Source: CAWGOF01 sp963824225 (GTDB taxonomy: Bacteria > Acidobacteriota > Polarisedimenticolia > Polarisedimenticolales > Polarisedimenticolaceae). Taken from it: DNA of 64,000 nt. Below the pieces are notes generated by a model that saw only the letters and a program-made list of their open reading frames with translations, was not told the origin of the DNA and did not search any database. This document shows positions 8,558 through 16,928 of the stretch, piece by piece; position 1 is the stretch's first letter; every line of letters starts with the position of its first letter. The translations under genes and the position numbers were made by a program. The DNA lies in contig CAWGOF010000003.1 of the NCBI GenBank assembly GCA_963824225.1, forward strand, positions 2,046,001-2,110,000. Reading direction: 5' to 3'.

Positions 8558-11230
8558 TCATCCCTGCCGCAACGCCGTCATCGGGTCGACCCTCGACGCG
8601 CGACGCGCGGGGACCCAGCACCCGACGAGCACGACCAGAACGACCAGCAGCCCGGCGCCGAGGTAGGTCGCGACGTCGCTCGCGCCGAGGCCGAAGAGCA
8701 GATCGGTCCCGGCCTGGGCCACGGCCACGGCGAGTGCCACACCCGCTCCCACCCCTACCACCGCGAGCTTCGCGCCGTCCTGCAGCACCAGACGGACGAT
8801 CTCGCGTCGCTGCGCGCCGAGCGCGACGCGGATCCCGATCTCGTGCGTGCGTTGACGGAACGTGTACGAGACCAGCCCGTAGATCCCGAGCAGCGCGAGC
8901 GACAGACCGACGAGACCGAAGCCCTGGATCAACGCTCCCGCCGCACGCCACGGCAGCGCCACTTGCCGCACGGCGTCGGACAAGGTCATCGGCGCATGCA
9001 GCGGCAGATCCGGATCCACCGCTTGGACCTCTCGGCGCACGGTCGCCAGCGCGCTCGCGGCGTCGCCGCGCTGACGCCACACGAGCGTCATGGGGAAGTC
9101 GTCGCTCGTGCTCTGCAGATACGGGAAATAGACGAACGGCGGCGAAGCCTGACCGACGACTCGGAACCGGCCGTCTTCGACGACGCCGACGATCTCGGCC
9201 CAGCCGCTCGAGGACAGTCGCAGGCGCTGGCCCAGAGCGCTCGCACCGGGCCAGAACCGGCGTGCCATCGCGGCGTTGACGATCACGACGCCCGGCGCGG
9301 CTTCACGATCCATGGGCCCGAAGTCACGGCCTTCGAGCAGGTGGATGCCGACGGTCCGGAAGTAGTCCGTCGCGACGGTGTTGCACTCCACGGCAACATC
9401 GTCCTCCACGCCCTCGATGCCCACGCTGGTGGTGCTGTACCCCGGGCCTACCGTGAGCTGGCGCGCCAGGCTCACCCGTTCGACGCCCGGGAGCGCGAGG
9501 ACGCGCTCGGTCAGCTGCCGATACACCTCCCGCGTCCGGGCGACGTCGTAGCCCAGCGGGCTCGGGTCGAACCGAGCCGTCAGCACGGTCTCGGGCTCGC
9601 GGCCGGGGTACAGCGTCTTCGCGTGGCGCACGACGCGGGCGATGAGTCCCCCGCTGATCAGCAGCAGCGACGCGAGCGCGATCTGCCCGACGACGAACGC
9701 TTGCCGAAGGCGCGAGCGCTTGAACCCCTGCGCTGCCGGAGCGTCCTTCATCGCCGTGTGCAGGTCGACGCGCGCCGCTTCGAACGCCGGCGCGAGCCCG
9801 AACACGATCCCGGTCAGGAGCGCGAGCGAGAGCGTGAAGCCCAACACGCGCCAGTCGATCGAGGCATCGACGGCGAACGGCACCGCGAGCGGCAAGACCA
9901 GCGTCGACAGCACGCGCAGGAAGCAGGCCGTCAAGCCGATCCCGAGCGCGCCGGCCATGCAGAACAGCAAGCAGCTCTCGGTCAGCAGCTGGCGGATCAG
10001 ACGTCGGCGCGTCGCGCCGAGCGCCAGCCGCATGGCCATCTCGCGCTGCCGGACGGTGGCCCGGGCCAGGAGCAGCCCGGCCACGTTCGCGCTGGCGATG
10101 AGCAGCGTGCACCCGACGATCGCCAGGAGCAGTCCGACGCCCCCCAGCATCGCCAGGCGTATGTCGGGGGGGAACGACCCGACCGGGATCAGCTCGATTC
10201 CGAGGCTCGGGCGCTGGGGGTGCTCCTCGGCTCGCAGCTCCGGATCGGCGTCCTGCAGTCGACGATCGAGCACGGTCAGAGCGGATTCCGCCTGCTCGCG
10301 CGACAGGCCGGGGGTGAGTCGCCCGGTGAGCTTCAGGTACCTCGACCCGCGGCTGACGAACAGGTCCGGTCGAGACAGGATCTCGGCCTGCATCATCAAC
10401 GGCACGTACAGCGCGGGGGCAAAGACGTTGTACGTGCTCGTGAACTGCCGGGGTGTCACGCCGACGATCGTGAACGTGTGCGCGTTGATCTTGAGCGTCT
10501 GGCCGATGACGGACGGATCGCCACCGAACCGGCCGTGCCACAGGGCGAAGCCCAGGACGACGACGGGATGCGTACCGGGCGTGCGATCTTCCTCGGCCGT
10601 GAAGAAGCGCCCGACGGCGGGCTGCACGCCGAGCACGGAGAAGTAGTTTCCCGAGACCAGCGCGCCGTAGGCTTGCTCGACCTGACCCGCCAGATTGAGG
10701 CTGATGGGCCTTTCGCTCCAGGCCAACAGCTCGGAGAACACTCCGGCGTGGTCGCGATAGTCCACGTAGTCGAGGTACGAGACCGCGTGGATGCCGCTGT
10801 TGTTTGGATCGGGCTGGTGCGTCGTGACGAGCGAATCCGCGTTCTCGACCGGCAACGGCCGCAGCAACACGGCGTTCGCCAGGCTGAACACGGTGGTCGT
10901 CGCGCCGATCCCCAGGGCCAGCGACAGCACGGCGACGATCGTGAACCCGGGACTGTTCAACAGACCCCGCGTGCCATAGCGCAGGTCTTGCAAGAGCGCG
11001 TCGCCCAGGCTCGCACCCCGTACGTCGCGGCACTCTTCCCGAACGCTGAACAGGTTCCCGAAGCGCTTTCGCGCCTCGCGGGCCGCGGTCTCGCGGGACA
11101 TGCCGGCGGCGACGTTCTCGGCCGTGCGCTGCTCGAGGTGAAACCGTAGCTCCTCGTCGATCTCCCGCGTCACGTGGCCGCGCCGCACGAGCGACCGGAG
11201 CGAGCGCAACACCCGGGCCCACGACGTCAT
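8558..11230 (-). CDS. ADOP-type ABC transporter permease (MacB/FtsX duplicated)
   Basis: The 890-residue protein has the full architecture of the acidobacterial duplicated orphan permeases. An N-terminal cytoplasmic domain of about 85 residues (EIDEELRFHLE motif) comes first, then a membrane helix with ALGIGATTTVFS. Two MacB periplasmic-core/FtsX units follow, each with a transmembrane block (the second includes GIYGLVSYTFRQRTHEIGI). The family works with separate ATPases in MacB-like efflux or envelope transport, but no ATPase gene is adjacent, hence orphan. It lies 15 bp downstream of a PadR gene on the same strand, the usual ADOP arrangement, so PadR probably represses it. The substrate is unknown. 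Confidence 0.92.
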   Translation of the reverse strand: MTSWARVLRSLRSLVRRGHVTREIDEELRFHLEQRTAENVAAGMSRETAAREARKRFGNLFSVREECRDVRGASLGDALLQDLRYGTRGLLNSPGFTIVAVLSLALGIGATTTVFSLANAVLLRPLPVENADSLVTTHQPDPNNSGIHAVSYLDYVDYRDHAGVFSELLAWSERPISLNLAGQVEQAYGALVSGNYFSVLGVQPAVGRFFTAEEDRTPGTHPVVVLGFALWHGRFGGDPSVIGQTLKINAHTFTIVGVTPRQFTSTYNVFAPALYVPLMMQAEILSRPDLFVSRGSRYLKLTGRLTPGLSREQAESALTVLDRRLQDADPELRAEEHPQRPSLGIELIPVGSFPPDIRLAMLGGVGLLLAIVGCTLLIASANVAGLLLARATVRQREMAMRLALGATRRRLIRQLLTESCLLFCMAGALGIGLTACFLRVLSTLVLPLAVPFAVDASIDWRVLGFTLSLALLTGIVFGLAPAFEAARVDLHTAMKDAPAAQGFKRSRLRQAFVVGQIALASLLLISGGLIARVVRHAKTLYPGREPETVLTARFDPSPLGYDVARTREVYRQLTERVLALPGVERVSLARQLTVGPGYSTTSVGIEGVEDDVAVECNTVATDYFRTVGIHLLEGRDFGPMDREAAPGVVIVNAAMARRFWPGASALGQRLRLSSSGWAEIVGVVEDGRFRVVGQASPPFVYFPYLQSTSDDFPMTLVWRQRGDAASALATVRREVQAVDPDLPLHAPMTLSDAVRQVALPWRAAGALIQGFGLVGLSLALLGIYGLVSYTFRQRTHEIGIRVALGAQRREIVRLVLQDGAKLAVVGVGAGVALAVAVAQAGTDLLFGLGASDVATYLGAGLLVVLVVLVGCWVPARRASRVDPMTALRQG

Positions 11231-11245
11231 GCGCGCTCCACCGGC

Positions 11246-11578
11246 TCAGGCCGTCTTCAGCACGAGCTTGATCGCTCGGGAGACGCGCTCCCAGACCGCC
11301 GTCTCCTGCTCCAGCTGCTTGCGCCCGGACCGCGTCAGCGAATAGAACTTCGCCCGTCGATTGTTGTCCGACTTGCCCCACTCCGCGGAGATCCAGCCCT
11401 TCTCTTCCATCCGATACAGCGCCGGGTAGAGCGACCCCTCCTCGACCACGAGCACGTCCTGGGAGCGCTGCTGGATCCGCCGGGCCACGTCGTAGCCGTG
11501 CAGCGGCGCCTCGCTGAGCGTCTTGAGGACCAGCAGGTCCAGCGTGCCTTGCAGGAGCTCCGCTCTCGTCGGCGCCAT
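11246..11578 (-). CDS. PadR family transcriptional regulator
   Basis: The 110-residue protein is a winged-helix repressor of the short PadR type. It has the family opening LLQGTLDLLVLKTL, a GYDVARRIQ helix, EEGSLYPALYRMEEKGW (recognition helix and start of the wing), and a C-terminal dimerisation helix. I chose the ATG because an AGGTGAG ribosome site lies about 8 bp upstream; a GTG 12 bp further out is possible. It is the first gene of an operon with the ADOP permease 15 bp downstream. A palindromic site 22-52 bp upstream of the start is the likely autoregulatory operator. PadR proteins of this kind release DNA on ligand binding; the ligand is unknown. Confidence 0.93.
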   Translation of the reverse strand: MAPTRAELLQGTLDLLVLKTLSEAPLHGYDVARRIQQRSQDVLVVEEGSLYPALYRMEEKGWISAEWGKSDNNRRAKFYSLTRSGRKQLEQETAVWERVSRAIKLVLKTA

Positions 11579-11599
11579 CGTCTCACTCACCTAGATTGG

Positions 11600-11630
11600 C
11601 TAGGGGAGTCAGTCTAGTCGACTTCCCTAG
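11600..11630. promoter_or_regulatory. Palindromic operator upstream of PadR-ADOP operon
   Basis: This 31-bp imperfect palindrome has 11-bp arms, CTAGGGGAGTC and its partner GACTTCCCTAG, matching at 10 of 11 positions around a 9-bp centre. A smaller CTAG-N5-CTAG element overlaps its left edge at 11591-11603. The site is immediately upstream of the PadR start, where autorepressing PadR proteins usually bind. Binding itself is inferred. Confidence 0.7.
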
Positions 11631-11719
11631 AATGTCAAGGGGAAGAGCGCCTCGGCGTGAGCCCGTTGCCAAGCCGCGGCTCGGGGGGCGAGAATGCAGG
11701 CCTCGGCGGGAGGCTCGAC

Positions 11720-13000
11720 GTGCGGCTCTGGGGGTCGATCCATCGCGCGGCGGTCGTGTCGGCGGTCGGTTGGGTCATCGCTTGCTCGCCCCAGCCTGCC
11801 CGGGACACGAGCTTCACGATCGCCGCGATCCCCGATCCGCAGAACTACGTGTCGTACGACCACCAGAAAGCGACAGGCTACCCGTTCGATGCGGTCGATC
11901 AATGGTTCGAGCAGATGCGCTACGTCGCCGCGCACGTCGAGAGCGCCGGTGGCGATATCGCGTTCGTGACCGTCCTGGGCGACAACTGGAACCACGCCTC
12001 GATCCCGATGGATCCGGACCACGAGCGGCGCGGGCTCCAGAGCGTCCCGATCTCGATCGCCGACGAGGGCTCCCCGATCACGGAGCAAACGCGGAGCTAC
12101 GAGATGCCGATGGCCAAGAACGGAATCGAGATCATCGCGGGCAAGGTGCCGTTGTCGATCGTCCCGGGCAACCACGACTACGACGCGCAATGGACCGACA
12201 GCCGGTTCCCGCCGAAATCGGACGACCCAGGCGTGATCCACTTCGGCGGGCTGACGAACTTCGTGTCGGTCTACGGGGCGGACTCACCGTTCTTCAAGAA
12301 CCAGCCGTGGTACGTGGCGTCGAACGACGGCGGTGCGGACAGCGCGCAGGTGTTCGAGGCCGGAGGCTATCGTTTCCTCCACATCGGCCTGCAGTTCAGC
12401 CCGTCGGACCGCACGCTCGCCTGGGCCGCGTCGGTGATCGCGAAATACCCCGGCCTGCCGACGATCGTTTCGACCCATGACCATCTGAACGCGGCGGGCG
12501 AGCAGCTCGCGCACCCCGTGGTCGACGAGGAGCTAGTCGATCCGACCGACGACAACGGTCCCGCGAGCGTGTGGAAGGAGTTCCTGAGCAAGCAGGACTC
12601 GATCTTTCTCGCGCTGTCCGGGCATCAGCCCGGTCAATCTCGCCGCGTCGACAACAACGACTTCGGCCACGAGGTGCATCAGATCCTCGCCGACTATCAG
12701 ATCCGGCTCCAGACCGCGCTCGACGTGGGCTATCGACCGGTGCCCCCTGTCGGGATCGGCGACGGCTGGCTGCGCCTGCTGACGTTCGACATGGGCTCGG
12801 CGACGCCGTCGATCCAGGTCAAGACCTACTCGACGCATTACAAGAAGTTCAGCAGCGAGATTCCGGAGTACGCCAAGTGGTACAGGCCCAACGAGCAGCC
12901 CAGCATGACCGATGCCGAGTTCCTGGCGGCCGAGGAGTTCGTCATCCCCCTGGCCGACTTCCGGGCGCGCTTCGACAAGACGGCGAAGCTGGCCCACTGA
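11720..13000 (+). CDS. Metallophosphoesterase, predicted lipoprotein
   Basis: The 426-residue protein carries calcineurin-fold motifs: AAIPDPQ (first metal motif), GDNW near residue 87, PGNHDY near residue 149, STHDH, and a C-terminal SGHQPGQ in place of GHxH. The GTG start at 11720 has a GGGAGG ribosome site and gives a signal peptide ending VIAC, a lipobox, so the protein is probably tethered to the membrane. A GTG at 11657 would add 21 poorly conserved residues. The altered last motif and the insertion between motifs place it in an uncharacterised branch. The VanX-cyclase gene follows after 8 bp. Confidence 0.87.
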   Translation: MRLWGSIHRAAVVSAVGWVIACSPQPARDTSFTIAAIPDPQNYVSYDHQKATGYPFDAVDQWFEQMRYVAAHVESAGGDIAFVTVLGDNWNHASIPMDPDHERRGLQSVPISIADEGSPITEQTRSYEMPMAKNGIEIIAGKVPLSIVPGNHDYDAQWTDSRFPPKSDDPGVIHFGGLTNFVSVYGADSPFFKNQPWYVASNDGGADSAQVFEAGGYRFLHIGLQFSPSDRTLAWAASVIAKYPGLPTIVSTHDHLNAAGEQLAHPVVDEELVDPTDDNGPASVWKEFLSKQDSIFLALSGHQPGQSRRVDNNDFGHEVHQILADYQIRLQTALDVGYRPVPPVGIGDGWLRLLTFDMGSATPSIQVKTYSTHYKKFSSEIPEYAKWYRPNEQPSMTDAEFLAAEEFVIPLADFRARFDKTAKLAH

Positions 13001-13008
13001 GGACTCGC

Positions 13009-14430
13009 ATGTCGAGCAGCCCGCGCCGTCTCGCGCTCGCGATCACGTGGCTCCTGGCTCTCGGCGTCGGCGTTGCCTGGTCCCGCGAAGGCCCACCGGT
13101 CGAGGCCGGTCCGTTCCGCGCTCCGGACCTCGTGGAGCTGACCGCGCTCGAGCCCTCGATCCGGCTCGACATCCGCTACGCGACCCGGAACAACTTCGTC
13201 GGGCGACCCGTCTACACCGAGGCGCGGGCGTTCCTGCAGCGGCCGGCCGCCGAGGCGCTCGTGCGCGCGCATCGCGCGTTGCACAAGGACGGGTTCGGGC
13301 TCCTCGTGTTCGACGGGTACCGCCCGTGGACGGTGACCAAGCTGTTCTGGGACCTCACGCCCGAGGACAAGAAGGTGTTCGTCGCCGATCCCGCGAAGGG
13401 GTCGAAGCACAACCGCGGCTGCGCGATCGATCTCACGCTCTACGACCTCGCGACCGGCAAGGAGGTCGAGATGCCGGGGGCGTACGACGAGATGTCGGAG
13501 CGCTCCTACGCCACCTACGACCAGGGGGACGCCAAGGCTCGCGAGCGTCGCGACTTGCTGCGTCGGACGATGGAGCGCGAGGGGTTCTTCGTCTACCCCT
13601 GGGAGTGGTGGCACTTCGACTACAAGGACTGGACCGCGTACCCGATCCTCGATGTCCCGTTCGCTCGGATCGGCAGCGCGGCGAAGCCCTCGCCCCCGTC
13701 CGGACCGTTCGATCTGTCGACGGCCCGCGTCCTCGACCTGACCCACACGTTCGACGAGCACACGCTCTACTGGCCGACCTCGCCCTCGACGTTCGAGCTG
13801 CAGCAGCTGCAGCACGGGCGAACGGAGGCCGGGTTCTTCTACGCCGCGAATACGTTCTGCGCGCCGGAGCATGGCGGAACGCACCTCGATGCCCCGATCC
13901 ACTTCTTCGAGCAGGGAAAAACCGCCGAAGCGATCCCGGTTCGCCAGCTCGTGGCCGGCGGCGTCGTCCTCGACGTCACGACGCAGGCTGCGCGCGATCC
14001 CGACTACCGGTTGACCGTCGAGGACGTGAAGCGCTGGGAGGTGGAGCACGGAACGATCCCCGAGGGCGCGATCGTGCTACTGCGGACAGGCTGGGGCAAG
14101 CGCTGGCCCGACAGGAAGGCGTACTTCGGCGACGACACGCCCGGCGATGCGTCGCAGCTGCACTTTCCGTCCTACGGTAAGGCGTCGGCCGAGCTGCTCG
14201 TGCGCGAGCGCAAAGTCGGCGCGCTGGGCGTGGACACGCCGAGCATCGACTATGGACCCTCGCGGGACTTCGTCGTCCATACCATCGCCTCCGCCGCCGG
14301 CGTGCCCGGGCTCGAGAACGTCGCCTCTCTCGAGGAGCTGCCGGCGACGGGCGCGTGGATCGTGGCGCTGCCGATGAAGATCGGGGGCGGATCGGGCGGT
14401 CCGCTGCGCATCGTCGCGCTCGTGCCGTAG
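13009..14430 (+). CDS. VanX-type D,D-dipeptidase fused to a cyclase/kynurenine formamidase domain
   Basis: The 473-residue exported protein combines two enzymes. After a signal peptide (residues 1-25), residues 35-215 form a peptidase M15D domain with the zinc ligands in SKHNRGCAIDL near residue 131 and EWWHF near residue 198; the family hydrolyses D-Ala-D-Ala. Residues 235-473 form a PF04199 cyclase domain with the HGGTHLDAPIHF metal motif near residue 288; that family includes kynurenine formamidase and isatin hydrolase. A short Pro/Ser linker joins them. The ATG is 8 bp after the phosphoesterase stop. No other resistance genes (VanA, VanH) are nearby, so peptidoglycan recycling or scavenging is more likely than vancomycin resistance. 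Confidence 0.9.
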   Translation: MSSSPRRLALAITWLLALGVGVAWSREGPPVEAGPFRAPDLVELTALEPSIRLDIRYATRNNFVGRPVYTEARAFLQRPAAEALVRAHRALHKDGFGLLVFDGYRPWTVTKLFWDLTPEDKKVFVADPAKGSKHNRGCAIDLTLYDLATGKEVEMPGAYDEMSERSYATYDQGDAKARERRDLLRRTMEREGFFVYPWEWWHFDYKDWTAYPILDVPFARIGSAAKPSPPSGPFDLSTARVLDLTHTFDEHTLYWPTSPSTFELQQLQHGRTEAGFFYAANTFCAPEHGGTHLDAPIHFFEQGKTAEAIPVRQLVAGGVVLDVTTQAARDPDYRLTVEDVKRWEVEHGTIPEGAIVLLRTGWGKRWPDRKAYFGDDTPGDASQLHFPSYGKASAELLVRERKVGALGVDTPSIDYGPSRDFVVHTIASAAGVPGLENVASLEELPATGAWIVALPMKIGGGSGGPLRIVALVP

Positions 14431-14439
14431 GTCGCCCCC

Positions 14440-16854
14440 CTACTCGTTGCGCAACGCGATCGTCGGATCGACGGATGCGGCACGCCACGCGGGAAGCGCT
14501 GCAGCGAGCAGCATCGCCGGCAGCACCACGGCCGCGACCGCGACATAGGTCACCAGGTCGGTGCTCTCGAGGCCGAACAGCATCGCTCCGAGCAACCGGC
14601 TCACGGCGATCGACAGCAGCACGCCGACCACGATCCCGATCGTGGCCAGCTTGGCTGCCCCAGAGAGAACGAGAGACAGGAGGTTCCCGCGCTGGGCCCC
14701 CAGCGCCGAGCGCAGGCCGAACTCCGACGTGCGCCGGGTCGTCAGGTAGCTCATCACCGCGTACATGCCGAGGAGCGCGAGCAACAGCGCCAGCACCGCG
14801 AAGCTCGATGCGAGGACGGCACGGAAGCGCTGCGCGCCGATGGAATCGTGGACCAAACTGTCGAGCGTGGTGAACCCCGTGGCCACCTGCGGGTTCATCT
14901 GTCGAACTGCGTTCCGCACGGCCGGAATCAACGCCTGGGGATCGCCGGACGTGCGCACGACGATCTCGGCGTCGCGGGCCATGAGCGGATGCTGGCCCAG
15001 CACCATGTACAGCTCGGGGCCCGGCTCGGCGGCGGGTGAGTCCTGACGCACGTCGCCGACGACACCCACGATCGTCATCCCGGACATCGTTTCTTCGTCG
15101 AGCCCGCAGAGCACGCGCCGACCCAGTGGTTCCTCGTTCGGAAACACCTCGCGCCGTAGCGACTCGCTGATGATCACCGCCTGCGGCCGACCGTAGAGGT
15201 CACCCTCGTCGAAGTCCCGGCCCCGCAGGAGCGGAATGCCGAGGGTCGCAAAGTACCCGGGACTTGCCAGGCGAAATCCGGCGTGAGGCAACCGGCGATA
15301 GTCGCCGTCGAACGTGTGCTTGCCCTCGACCGCCAGGTAGCCGTCCGCGCCGGACGGTCCGGCGGGCACTCCGACCGCCGCGGCGGCCGCGACGACGCCG
15401 GGGAGTCGGCGCAAGCGCTCGAACAGGTCGCCGAAAGCCTGGGCGTTTCGCACCGCGTCGGGCAGTGCTTGCGCCGGCGCGTGCGCGTAGGCCACGAGAG
15501 TTCGCTCCGTGCGGTAGCCCAGCTCGACGTCGCGCAGCGCCAGCAGGGTGCGGAAGAGTAGCCCCGCGCCGATCGCCAGCATCAACGAGAGCGCGATCTG
15601 CCCGACCACGAGCGAGCTGCGCAGGCGCGACCGGTCACCGCCGAGCAGCCCTCGCGTGCCGCCCTGCTTGAGCGCATCGTGCACATCGCCCCGCGCGGTG
15701 TGCCATGCCGGTCCGATGCCGACCAGGATCGTCGTGCCGAGAGATACGGCGAGCGCGAAGGTCAGCACGCGCCCATCGAGCCCGACGCTGCCGACGAGCG
15801 GGGACGGAACGAAGCGCGCGCCGACTCCGAGCATCGTCTGGGTGCCCCAGGCGGCGAGGCCCACGCCGATCGCCGCCGCGGGGACGGCGAGCGTGGCGCT
15901 TTCGACGAGGAGCTGCGTGATCAGCTCGCGGCGCCCGGCTCCGAGCGCCGCTCGAACGGCCAGCTCACGCGAACGTTCCGTGGCCCGCGCCAGCATCAGG
16001 TTGGCGACGTTCGCGCAGCTGATCAGCAGCACCAGGCCGACGGCGCCCAAGAGCAGGAACAGCGTGGGACGGACGGACGTCGCGAGCTGAGCCTGCAACG
16101 GCTCGAGGACGAACGTCTTGTCGCGATTGTCCTCCGGGAACGAGGTGGCCAGACGGTCCCCGATCACCCGCATGCGGGCATTGGCGGTCGCGAGCGAGAC
16201 CCCGGTCTTGCGCTTGGCCACGGCCCGGTAGTTGTAGGAGCTGCGGTTGCGGTTTTCGGGCACGGGAGAGCCGGCAGCCCAGACCTGCGCCTGATTCGGG
16301 AAGTCGAACGTCTTCGGCATGACGCCGACGATCTCGAACCAGCGGCCCTCGATCCCGATCTTCTGGCCCAGCGCGGCCGCCGCCGACCCGAAGTTGCGCT
16401 CGGCAAGCCCGAGCCCGACGACGGCCGCCACGCCGGCGTCGTGGCCCACGAACGTCCGCCCGGCGACCGGCGGAATCGAGAACACCTCGAACAGGTCGGG
16501 GTCGACCACGTACGCCGAAGCGAATTCCGCACCGTTCGTGAGCTGCACGCCCATCCCACCGCCGGCATAAAAGCTGAACGCCTCGAACCATTCCCGGTCC
16601 GCACGTACGTCTTCGAGGTCGCCGCCCGTGACGCGCCAGATCGTCCGTCCTTCGTCCGTGAACTCGGTCGTGACGGCGACGATCCGATCGGCACCGGGGT
16701 AGTCGAGCGATCGCAACAGAACCGCGTTCACCACGGTGAACACGGCCGTCGTGGCGCCGATCCCGAGCGCGAGCGTCAGGACCGCCACGGCTGCGAACCC
16801 GGGGTGCAGGCGCAGCATGCGCACGGCGGCGCGAAGTTCGGGGACGAGCGTCAC
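14440..16854 (-). CDS. MacB/FtsX permease, ADOP-like without the N-terminal domain
   Basis: The 804-residue protein repeats the duplicated MacB-core/FtsX layout of the 8.6-kb permease, including ALGIGATTAVFTVVNAVLL near the N-terminus and the GMYAVMSYLTTRRTSEFGL block near the end. It lacks the N-terminal EIDEEL-type domain. The GTG start is preceded by AGGGGG; upstream in-frame sequence is non-coding and then becomes insertion sequence DNA. No PadR gene accompanies it. The insertion sequence lies 48 bp upstream, separating it from the codirectional GlsB gene that was once directly upstream, so its expression may have changed. Its stop converges with the VanX fusion gene at 9 bp distance. Confidence 0.9.
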   Translation of the reverse strand: MTLVPELRAAVRMLRLHPGFAAVAVLTLALGIGATTAVFTVVNAVLLRSLDYPGADRIVAVTTEFTDEGRTIWRVTGGDLEDVRADREWFEAFSFYAGGGMGVQLTNGAEFASAYVVDPDLFEVFSIPPVAGRTFVGHDAGVAAVVGLGLAERNFGSAAAALGQKIGIEGRWFEIVGVMPKTFDFPNQAQVWAAGSPVPENRNRSSYNYRAVAKRKTGVSLATANARMRVIGDRLATSFPEDNRDKTFVLEPLQAQLATSVRPTLFLLLGAVGLVLLISCANVANLMLARATERSRELAVRAALGAGRRELITQLLVESATLAVPAAAIGVGLAAWGTQTMLGVGARFVPSPLVGSVGLDGRVLTFALAVSLGTTILVGIGPAWHTARGDVHDALKQGGTRGLLGGDRSRLRSSLVVGQIALSLMLAIGAGLLFRTLLALRDVELGYRTERTLVAYAHAPAQALPDAVRNAQAFGDLFERLRRLPGVVAAAAAVGVPAGPSGADGYLAVEGKHTFDGDYRRLPHAGFRLASPGYFATLGIPLLRGRDFDEGDLYGRPQAVIISESLRREVFPNEEPLGRRVLCGLDEETMSGMTIVGVVGDVRQDSPAAEPGPELYMVLGQHPLMARDAEIVVRTSGDPQALIPAVRNAVRQMNPQVATGFTTLDSLVHDSIGAQRFRAVLASSFAVLALLLALLGMYAVMSYLTTRRTSEFGLRSALGAQRGNLLSLVLSGAAKLATIGIVVGVLLSIAVSRLLGAMLFGLESTDLVTYVAVAAVVLPAMLLAAALPAWRAASVDPTIALRNE

Positions 16855-16894
16855 AGTACCCCCTCGCCAGCGAGTAGGACGCGTCAGGGGGTCG

Positions 16895-16928
16895 ATTGGT
16901 TGCCATCGTGGTGCGGAGATTGTTGTTC
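16895..16928 (+). repeat. Left end of the insertion sequence: target duplication and inverted repeat
   Basis: The 8-bp target duplication ATTGGTTG (16895-16902) is followed by a 26-bp terminal inverted repeat (16903-16928) that begins CCATCGTGGTGC. It matches the right-end repeat at 23 of 26 positions. Confidence 0.93.

Noticed and set aside
8843..11149. A long plus-strand open frame opposite the ADOP permease
   Set aside because: The predicted product is Arg/Gln/Asp-rich without motifs, as expected for the antisense of a high-GC gene; the minus-strand permease fits its family over the whole length.
13009..14430. Vancomycin resistance locus
   Set aside because: A VanX-type domain alone is insufficient; no VanA ligase, VanH dehydrogenase or VanRS genes are nearby.
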